Positions 45,830 through 52,085 of a stretch of DNA of 52,085 bases are shown one piece after another (positions within the stretch are counted from its first letter, which is position 1; each line of letters starts with the position of its first letter). The translations under genes and the position numbers were made by a program. Where the stretch lies: positions 1-52,085 of the forward strand of contig JAHAZB010000088.1 of assembly GCA_018384175.1 (NCBI GenBank), written 5' to 3'. This DNA is from Eubacteriales bacterium (GTDB lineage: Bacteria > Bacillota > Clostridia > UBA1381). A model generated the notes under the pieces. The model was not told the origin of the DNA. It saw only the letters and a program-made list of their open reading frames with translations, and did not search any database.

Positions 45830-45921
45830 TTCATACTGCCTCTTTTCATATTTATCACATAATTATCATATTCATATTAAGCATAATAAATTCAAGCAAA
45901 TAACGAAAGGCGGATTTGCAA

Positions 45922-47001
45922 ATGCGTGGATTTTTGAAATATTATATTTTTACCTTTATAACTATGCTTATCCTTTTTTATCCGCAAAATGCCATAGAAT
46001 ATGCAAAGGCGGGAATGGTGCTTTGTAGTGAGGTGTTGGTTCCGTCATTGTTTCCGTTCTTTGTTTGTTCGGGGATTTTGATTTATTCCGGATTTTGTGA
46101 GACGCTGGCAGGACTGTTCGGAAAAGTTATGGTTCCGCTTTTCAATATAAACGGAAGCGGTGCAGCAGCATTTATACTGGGCATTGTGTCCGGATATCCG
46201 CTGGGTGCCCAGACTGCACTGAAGCTTTATGAAAAGGGCTCTCTTTCAAAGTGTGAATGTGAACGGTTGCTTGCTTTTTGTAACAATTCAGGGCCACTGT
46301 TTATTCTGGGTTCGGTTGGTGTTGCAGTCTACCACAGTACGAAAATCGGGATTATGCTATATCTTTCGCATATTGCTGCTGCGGTAACGGTGGGTATTTT
46401 ATTCAGATTTTATAAGGGTGAGAAAAGCGAAAGTATAATTGGTGGTGCTATACGTGAGGAGAGGTCGCTTGGTGAGATATTCAATATGGCGCTGTCAGGC
46501 TCGATATCAAGTATTCTGACCGTGTGCGGTGCTGTAATATTCTTTTCGGTTGTTGCTAATCTTGTGGCGGATTTAATTCCTGATGGCATAATGAGAACGG
46601 TGTTTGTGGCAGTTAGTGAGCTTACATCCGGAATAAAGGGAATATCAGAGATGGAAATGGCAACAGGAACAAAGCTGGTACTTTCCTCTGCGGCGACAGG
46701 CTTTGCTGGTCTTTGCGTGCATTTGCAGGTGATGAGTGTTGCGGCAGGGAAGGGAGTAAGCCTTATACCATACATAACAGGAAAGGTTATACACGCACTT
46801 TTGTCAGCTATATATACTGCGGTTCTACTTAGATTTTTTCCGGTTACACAAACGGTATTTGCGCGAGGAGACAGCCTTTCTGGTGCATTTTTCATCGCGT
46901 CCTTGTTTACTGTAATGTGTACACTTATTCTGGGTGCAATTGCAACGATTACACTCATTGTTTCGCATAAAAGCAGAAAAAGAGCTATTGTGAATGAATA
47001 A
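45922..47001 (+). CDS. ylbJ: YlbJ-like sporulation integral membrane protein
   Basis: 359 residues, about eight membrane helices, from ATG 45922 (AAAGGCGG upstream; a TTG at 45916 is less likely). SLFPFFVCSGILIYSG, GIVSGYPLGAQTA and FCNNSGPLFILGSVG are nucleoside-transporter/gate-like motifs of YlbJ, needed for spore cortex formation in Bacillus. Divergent from yqfC. A 13-bp terminator overlaps its stop codon. Confidence 0.9.
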   Translation: MRGFLKYYIFTFITMLILFYPQNAIEYAKAGMVLCSEVLVPSLFPFFVCSGILIYSGFCETLAGLFGKVMVPLFNINGSGAAAFILGIVSGYPLGAQTALKLYEKGSLSKCECERLLAFCNNSGPLFILGSVGVAVYHSTKIGIMLYLSHIAAAVTVGILFRFYKGEKSESIIGGAIREERSLGEIFNMALSGSISSILTVCGAVIFFSVVANLVADLIPDGIMRTVFVAVSELTSGIKGISEMEMATGTKLVLSSAATGFAGLCVHLQVMSVAAGKGVSLIPYITGKVIHALLSAIYTAVLLRFFPVTQTVFARGDSLSGAFFIASLFTVMCTLILGAIATITLIVSHKSRKRAIVNE

Positions 47002-47035
47002 AAAATCCCCCCCGTTATACGGGGGGGATTTTTTA
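47001..47035. terminator. Bidirectional terminator after ylbJ
   Basis: AAAAATCCCCCCC (47001-47013) pairs with GGGGGGGATTTTT (47021-47033), loop GTTATAC. Serves ylbJ and the convergent scfB. Same loop and core stem as the hairpin at 38799. Confidence 0.9.
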
Positions 47036-47051
47036 CTGGATAAAACAGTAT

Positions 47052-48428
47052 TTATTCAAGTCCTTCCATTGCCTTTATTGCCTCGATTGCGATTGCACAT
47101 TCTACACGCTTTCTCTCAAACTCGCAGGCGAGCTTATACGGCTCGTTGATATCCTTGTTAAAGTTATAGGCATTCGCCGCGCAACCGCCGCTGCAGTAGA
47201 ATTTGGCAAAACAGTTACTACATTCTGGCTTGGTATAGATGTTTGATTTTTCGAATGTTGATTTGATTTCCTCGTCAAATTCACCTGTCATAACAGAGCC
47301 CATCTTAAAGTCCTTGTTGCCGACAAACTGATGGCAGGGGTAGATATCTCCCTCGGGAGTTACCGCAATGTATTCATGACCTGCACCGCAGCCTGAAAGT
47401 CTTTTTACAACACAAGGTCCCTGATCCAAATCTATCATAAAGTGGAAGAAATTGAAGGGTTTACCTTCACGTCTTCGGTCAATGTATAGCTTTGCAAGCT
47501 TTTCGTACTCAGCCAGAACGGTGTCGATATGTTCTTCTTTAAGAGCATAGCTTTCCGTTTCGGGAGCAACTACCGGCTCAACACTTGTCTGCAAAAATCC
47601 GAGGTCTGCCATATGCATAACATCATCTGCAAAGTGCAGATTTTCTGCTGTAAATGTACCACGTACATAATAATTGTCCTGATTTCTGCTCTCTGCAATG
47701 TCAATAAACTTGGGAACGATTGCATCATATGTACCAGAACCGTCAACGCGGTAACGCATTCTGTCGTTTGTTTCCTTTGTTCCGTCAAGGCTCAAGACGA
47801 TGTTTGACATATTTTCGTTTACATATGCCTTGACTTCGTCATTTAGGAGTATGCCGTTTGTTGTGAGCGTAAAGCGGAAATTTTTGTTGTGCTCTTCGCC
47901 CTGCTCCTTGGCATATTCGGTTATTTCCTTAACCACACCGAAATTCATCAGTGGCTCGCCGCCAAAGTAGTCAATCTCGATATTTCGCCTTGTACCTGAA
48001 TTTTTGATTACAAAGTCAATAGCCGCTTTTCCGACTTCAGCACTCATCATACCTCTGTGTCCCTGATATTCGCCCGTACCTGCAAAGCAGTATTTACATC
48101 TTAAGTTGCAGTCGTGGGCGATGTGCAGACAGAGTGCCTTAACAACCGACTTTTTGTTCCACTTAGCCGCAATCTCGGCATAGAAATCGTCGGTATAAAG
48201 CTGACCGTCATCAACTAATTTTTTAAGTTCATTAAAGCTGCCCTTTACATCTGACTCAGGATATTTTTGTGAAAGCTCTGCAATTATACCTGAATAATCT
48301 GCATCTTTATCAAAGCTTTCGCCGATTTTATCTAAAAGGTCATAGAAAATATCGTCTACAATATGAACCGCACCGCTGTAAACATCCAAAACGATGTCAA
48401 GTCCCATCAATTTATATTTATGTATCAA
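47052..48428 (-). CDS. scfB: SCIFF radical SAM maturase
   Basis: 458 residues. An N-terminal peptide-recognition region (about 1-95) precedes the radical SAM core, whose Cys107, Cys111 and Cys114 (CNLRCKYC) hold the SAM-binding [4Fe-4S] cluster; FGGEPL follows. The SPASM domain has CGAGHEYIAVTPEGDIYPCHQF and CSNCFAKFYCSGGC with cysteines for two more clusters. It forms a thioether link in the SCIFF peptide encoded upstream. The start is TTG 48426-48428 with GGGAG eight bases away, suggesting low expression relative to the peptide. Confidence 0.96.
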   Translation of the reverse strand: MIHKYKLMGLDIVLDVYSGAVHIVDDIFYDLLDKIGESFDKDADYSGIIAELSQKYPESDVKGSFNELKKLVDDGQLYTDDFYAEIAAKWNKKSVVKALCLHIAHDCNLRCKYCFAGTGEYQGHRGMMSAEVGKAAIDFVIKNSGTRRNIEIDYFGGEPLMNFGVVKEITEYAKEQGEEHNKNFRFTLTTNGILLNDEVKAYVNENMSNIVLSLDGTKETNDRMRYRVDGSGTYDAIVPKFIDIAESRNQDNYYVRGTFTAENLHFADDVMHMADLGFLQTSVEPVVAPETESYALKEEHIDTVLAEYEKLAKLYIDRRREGKPFNFFHFMIDLDQGPCVVKRLSGCGAGHEYIAVTPEGDIYPCHQFVGNKDFKMGSVMTGEFDEEIKSTFEKSNIYTKPECSNCFAKFYCSGGCAANAYNFNKDINEPYKLACEFERKRVECAIAIEAIKAMEGLE

Positions 48429-48452
48429 TTAAAAAAACTCCCATCTTGTCAT

Positions 48453-48485
48453 AAAAACAACTGCCCTGCAAAATCGGCAAGGCAG
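48453..48485 (-). terminator. Attenuator hairpin between scfA and scfB
   Basis: CTGCC (48461-48465) pairs with GGCAG (48481-48485), with an inner TGC/GCA stem; A-run 48453-48457 gives Ts on the minus strand. It lies in the 76-base gap and should let most transcripts end after the peptide gene. Confidence 0.65.
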
Positions 48486-48504
48486 CTATCTTTTTCTGTT
48501 TTAA

Positions 48505-48651
48505 TTATTTCTTAAGCTGCTCGCACTTCTGGTTAGCAACTGTGCATGAAGTCTTGCAAGCTGACTGGCAAGATGTCTGGCACTCGCCGCAAGCACCGCG
48601 CTTAACACTGTCCTTTAATACAGCCTTGTTAAGAGTCTTAACGTGTGTCAT
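48505..48651 (-). CDS. scfA: SCIFF peptide, six-cysteine RiPP precursor
   Basis: 48 residues from ATG 48649-48651, with GGAGGT upstream, to TAA 48505-48507. Six cysteines at 21, 24, 28, 32, 36 and 43 (CGECQTSCQSACKTSC, then KC) match the SCIFF family of Clostridia. Thr37 lies five residues after Cys32, the pair that is crosslinked in the characterised homologue. N-terminal MTHVKTLNKAVLKDS is the recognition part. The function of the mature peptide is unknown. Confidence 0.95.
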   Translation of the reverse strand: MTHVKTLNKAVLKDSVKRGACGECQTSCQSACKTSCTVANQKCEQLKK

Positions 48652-48746
48652 TGTATTTACCTCCGTGATTTTTTTGTTATTAAAGCTATTGTATCACAAA
48701 AATCTGCCTTTGAAAAGGGGTTTTTGTGAATTTTTTGTATTTTTGG

Positions 48747-49217
48747 CTAAAATCTGTTATTATGCTCCTTAAATGCTCTGTCCATACTGCGTTTTGAATC
48801 ACGTTTTGCGATGTCATCACGTTTGTCATAGAGCTTTTTACCCTTGCATACTCCTAAGGCTAATTTAACCCTTGAGCCTTTGAAATATAGCGAAAGGGGA
48901 ATAAGAGAATAACCGTCCTGAGCAGTAAGACCTATAAGCCGTCTTATTTCACGTTTGTGAAGAAGTAACTTTTTTGGCCTTAAAGGGTCTTTGTTAAAAA
49001 TGTTGCCCTGCTCATAAGGACTTATGTTCATTCCGAGAATGAAAACCTCGCCCTTGTCTACACGACCATATGCATCGGTAAGATTAACCTTGCCTGCACG
49101 TATTGATTTTACCTCAGTTCCGAATAGTTCAATTCCTGCCTCTAAGGTTTCAGTTACGAAATAGTCGTGGTGAGCCTTTTTGTTTCGTGCCAGAGTTTTA
49201 ATCGCTTGTTCAGCCAT
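48747..49217 (-). CDS. smpB: SsrA-binding protein SmpB
   Basis: 156 residues. [29 protein letters not shown] start and a basic C-terminal tail ([13 protein letters not shown]) are typical. Carries tmRNA to stalled ribosomes. The ssrA gene is not in the window. 15 bases after metK. Confidence 0.97.
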   Translation of the reverse strand: MAEQAIKTLARNKKAHHDYFVTETLEAGIELFGTEVKSIRAGKVNLTDAYGRVDKGEVFILGMNISPYEQGNIFNKDPLRPKKLLLHKREIRRLIGLTAQDGYSLIPLSLYFKGSRVKLALGVCKGKKLYDKRDDIAKRDSKRSMDRAFKEHNNRF

Positions 49218-49232
49218 TTTTTTCTCCTTAAT

Positions 49233-50375
49233 TTATTTTCCGAGTACCTTTTTGAGTTCTTCAACCTTGTCGGTCTTCTCCCAAAGAACACCTAAATCTT
49301 CTCTGCCCATATGACCGTAAGCCGCAAGCTGTTTGTAGATAGGCTTTCTGAGGTCAAGTGCCTTAATGATTGACTGGGGACGAAGGTCGAATACCTTGTT
49401 TACTGCATTTGCAATTTCCTCGTCAGAAACCACACCTGTACCAAAGGTATCAGCCATTACAGAAACGGGTTCTGCCACACCTATTGCATAAGCAAGCTGA
49501 ATTTCACACTTTGTTGCAATGCCTGCCGCAACAATGTTCTTAGCCACCCATCTTGCTGCATATGCTGCAGAACGGTCAACCTTTGTGGGGTCTTTACCCG
49601 AAAAAGCACCGCCGCCATGACGTGCATAGCCGCCGTAGGTGTCAACTATAATCTTTCTGCCCGTAAGACCGCTGTCGCCCTGAGGACCGCCTACAACAAA
49701 TCTGCCTGTGGGGTTGATGTAGTATTTGGTATCCTCGGTTAAAAGCTCTGCCGGAATTATCGGCTTTATAACATTTTCAATCAAATCAGCCTTTATCTTA
49801 GGAACATCAACATCCGGTGCGTGCTGAGTTGAGATAACGACAGTATCCACAGAAACAGGTCTACCGTCCTCGTACAAAACTGTTACCTGAGTTTTGCCGT
49901 CGGGGCGAAGATAGGTTAAAGTATCGTCCTTTCTTACATCTGTAAGACGTTTTGCAAGCTTGTGAGCAAGCGAAATGGGAAGTGGCATAAGCTCAGGTGT
50001 TTCGTCGCAGGCATAACCGAACATCATACCCTGGTCGCCGGCACCCTCTGCATCAACGCCCATTGCGATGTCGGGAGACTGCTCATCTATTGAAGTAACA
50101 ACAGCACAGGTAGTGCCGTCAAAACCGTATTTCGCACGGTCATAGCCAATCTCAAGAACAGCATTTCTTGCTATTTTGGGGATATCAGCATAGCCGTTGG
50201 TTGTAATCTCGCCCATAATAGACACAATACCCGTTGTGCAGGTTGTTTCGCAAGCAACTCTTGACTGGGGGTCTTGTCTTAAAAGTTCGTCTAAAACAGC
50301 ATCGGATATAATATCACAGATTTTGTCGGGGTGTCCCTCTGTTACCGATTCTGATGTAAAAAGCATTTTACTCAT
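49233..50375 (-). CDS. metK: S-adenosylmethionine synthetase
   Basis: 380 residues. [15 protein letters not shown] start, [12 protein letters not shown] with the ATP/methionine loop, and [19 protein letters not shown]. Makes SAM from Met and ATP; SAM is the cofactor of ScfB coded nearby. The 43-base upstream gap has no room for a SAM riboswitch. Confidence 0.98.
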   Translation of the reverse strand: MSKMLFTSESVTEGHPDKICDIISDAVLDELLRQDPQSRVACETTCTTGIVSIMGEITTNGYADIPKIARNAVLEIGYDRAKYGFDGTTCAVVTSIDEQSPDIAMGVDAEGAGDQGMMFGYACDETPELMPLPISLAHKLAKRLTDVRKDDTLTYLRPDGKTQVTVLYEDGRPVSVDTVVISTQHAPDVDVPKIKADLIENVIKPIIPAELLTEDTKYYINPTGRFVVGGPQGDSGLTGRKIIVDTYGGYARHGGGAFSGKDPTKVDRSAAYAARWVAKNIVAAGIATKCEIQLAYAIGVAEPVSVMADTFGTGVVSDEEIANAVNKVFDLRPQSIIKALDLRKPIYKQLAAYGHMGREDLGVLWEKTDKVEELKKVLGK

Positions 50376-50418
50376 TTGTATCTTCCTTCCTAATTATATA
50401 TCAAAATTATGTACCTTA

Positions 50419-51018
50419 TTAAAATTTCCTGAAAACTCCCACTACCTTGCCGAGAATTTCCACATCATCTACTATTATTGGCTCCATTGAATCGTTTTCC
50501 GGCTGGAGTCTGAAATGATTTTCTTCTTTATAGAAGGTTTTCACAGTTGCGTCCTCGCCGTTTATGAGCGCTACTACGATATCGCCGTTGTCGGCCGTGG
50601 ACTGTTTTTGTACGATTATCATATCGCCGTCAAGTATTGCGGCATTTATCATCGATTCACCCTCGACTTTGAGCATAAAAAGCTCTTTGTTTGTCGCTAT
50701 ATCGGACGGAACAGGGAAACTGCCGCTTATGTCTTCTACTGCTGTTATTGGCACACCGGCTGTGATTTTACCGTATACAGGTACTTTTACAAAGGATTCA
50801 TTTCCATCTGAAACAACCTTGATAGAACGGTTTTTTGCGCCTTCTTTAACAATCAGTCCGTGGTCTTCAAGTTTTTTGAGCCTCGCGTGTACGGTGGCTG
50901 TTGATGTAAGTCCGATGTGTGTACATATTTCGCGTACGGTAGGAGGAAAACCGCGGCTTTCCTGCTGCTTTCTTATAAACTCAAGAATCTGATAGTCCTT
51001 TTCGCCAAGCTTTGCCAT
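50419..51018 (-). CDS. lexA: LexA repressor
   Basis: 199 residues. N-terminal winged helix with GFPPTVREICTHIGLTST; self-cleavage site Ala87-Gly88 in KITAGVP; catalytic Ser122 (VEGESM) and Lys160 (ATVKTF). SOS repressor. No clear LexA operator could be found in the 65 bases upstream, so it may be read with the DnaD gene and not self-regulate there. Confidence 0.96.
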   Translation of the reverse strand: MAKLGEKDYQILEFIRKQQESRGFPPTVREICTHIGLTSTATVHARLKKLEDHGLIVKEGAKNRSIKVVSDGNESFVKVPVYGKITAGVPITAVEDISGSFPVPSDIATNKELFMLKVEGESMINAAILDGDMIIVQKQSTADNGDIVVALINGEDATVKTFYKEENHFRLQPENDSMEPIIVDDVEILGKVVGVFRKF

Positions 51019-51083
51019 CTTCTGCCACTCCTTTCTGCAAGACTACATATTATTATATCACTATTATATATCAAAGTCAAACA

Positions 51084-52040
51084 TTACTTGCCACGAAGCA
51101 TCTGTTCGAGGTCGGTATATTCATATTCATTACCTTTTGGTGTTGCTTTTTTTGTGTTTGATTTGTGATTTGTATGCTCTTCTCTTGCGGCGGAGGTGGT
51201 ATGAATACCGTCATTATTCCATCTTTCAAGTATCTTGTCTATGTACGGAAAAGACAGCTTGCCGGTCTGCATCAGGCAGTATTCGTGTGCCAGGAGTACC
51301 ATTTCGCGGCTCATATTGAATTCGCCCATCCATTTTGCGAAATATTCTTCTTCACCGCTGGCTAAAGGTCTTCCGCCTATTCCCATTCTTTCCGTTATAT
51401 ACTTAATATCCTCGTTTTCGCGTTCGCTATCCCTTAAATATCTGCTTATATCCTCAGGAGTAACAAGTCCTCTTTCGCACCATGAAAGTGCGACCTTTTC
51501 GGCGTATGAAAGACGAGGCTTGCCTTTTGATACGCAATATTCTATAAGCATTAAAACGGCTTCGGGTGATAACCCCAGACCGTCATAAAACCAGTAGAGT
51601 GTCTCCATTTCTGATGGATTGAGAGGCTTTTGCAAAAGCTCCTCCGATACTGCCATCATATCACGAAGTGCAGGTATTGCAATAACTGCATCGCTCACGT
51701 CGGAGGTGGTATAATCGCTTTTATTCACCGTGATTTTCACCTCGTCAGGCTTTGGCTGTGCAGGTTTGGAAGTGGTTGCAGTTTTTTCGCTGCCAAACGA
51801 GATATTACCGTCATTATCTGACAACACACCTTTATCGCACCAATACTTTACAGCATTAACTACGTCGCTTTCGAGCATAGAAAGTGCTGACGCAATGTCT
51901 GAGTACTCGGTATGAGTGCCCTCAAGTGCAAGTATGTACAGATATACTTTTACATATGCTGCATTAGCCTCCGGCATTTTATTTAAGATAAAAGCCCTGC
52001 TTACGGGGACGAAGTCTGCGATTTTATTTATAAATGGCAT
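51084..52040 (-). CDS. DnaD-domain protein
   Basis: 318 residues. N-terminal winged-helix part (about 1-70), an acidic/Ser-Thr linker, then two DnaB_2/DnaD C-terminal type modules (about 125-195 and 205-285), seen by repeated YxWxxx and SPEAVLMLIEYC and REMVLLAHEYC helices. Such proteins help load the replicative helicase in primosome assembly. The Shine-Dalgarno is weak (AAGAA); the start is close to the right window edge, so a longer N-terminus is not excluded. Confidence 0.88.
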   Translation of the reverse strand: MPFINKIADFVPVSRAFILNKMPEANAAYVKVYLYILALEGTHTEYSDIASALSMLESDVVNAVKYWCDKGVLSDNDGNISFGSEKTATTSKPAQPKPDEVKITVNKSDYTTSDVSDAVIAIPALRDMMAVSEELLQKPLNPSEMETLYWFYDGLGLSPEAVLMLIEYCVSKGKPRLSYAEKVALSWCERGLVTPEDISRYLRDSERENEDIKYITERMGIGGRPLASGEEEYFAKWMGEFNMSREMVLLAHEYCLMQTGKLSFPYIDKILERWNNDGIHTTSAAREEHTNHKSNTKKATPKGNEYEYTDLEQMLRGK

Positions 52041-52085
52041 ATCAATTCTTGTATGATATATTTAGTCCTAAATATATCAATACTC

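Noticed and set aside
50376-50418. Possible SAM riboswitch before metK
   Set aside because: The gap is only 43 bases, too short for any known SAM riboswitch with expression platform.

Overview
The window comes from a low-to-moderate GC, spore-forming anaerobe of the Clostridia, most like the Oscillospiraceae/Ruminococcaceae. The evidence is a zinc-type S14, the clostridial order map, KOW protein, infA, rpmJ inside the ribosomal cluster, paired GlgC/GlgD, sporulation-lineage genes (yqfC, yqfD, ylbJ), the SCIFF peptide with its radical SAM enzyme, strong GGAGG ribosome sites and frequent TTG/GTG starts. Genus and species cannot be fixed from the sequence.

Layout. 1-530: the 3' end of a probable siroheme-type reductase with its terminator, then a degraded 4Fe-4S protein tail. 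536-4403 (minus): remains of an integrative conjugative element. It holds an AbrB-type stub of 11 codons, a RepA initiator whose tail is cut, a surface-repeat protein cut at both ends, and an NlpC/P60 peptidase without its N-terminus. They are joined out of frame. 4638-5305: bioY with its promoter. 5618-12783: an operon of an extra type IIA topoisomerase pair, a TagA-type glycosyltransferase, thymidylate kinase and citrate synthase. 12872-28972: promoter, attenuated leader and the full S10-spc-alpha cluster from rpsJ to rplQ. 28973-29585: a gene-free stretch with a structured RNA candidate and short palindromic repeats. 29586-32008 (minus): ymdB and rny. 32322-36730: glgB-glgC-glgD for glycogen synthesis. 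36767-38677: a lone ABC exporter whose far side carries a second copy of the last 38 bases of glgD. 38943-41132: membrane protein, sigma factor and pyrE. 41149-45829 (minus): recO, yqzL, era, ybeY, phoH, yqfD, yqfC. 45922-47001: ylbJ. 47052-52040 (minus): scfB, scfA, smpB, metK, lexA and a DnaD-domain protein.

How it works together. Most of the window is core machinery: ribosome synthesis and its control, secretion (SecY), RNA decay (RNase Y), ribosome maturation (Era, YbeY), ribosome rescue (SmpB), DNA repair (RecO, LexA) and glycogen storage. The less ordinary parts are the topoisomerase pair, whose drug-contact residues differ from those of gyrase, the structured RNA downstream of rplQ, the ABC exporter bracketed by glgD 3' ends, the hairpin between the SCIFF peptide and its enzyme, and the collapsed conjugative element. 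No tRNA, rRNA or CRISPR array was seen.
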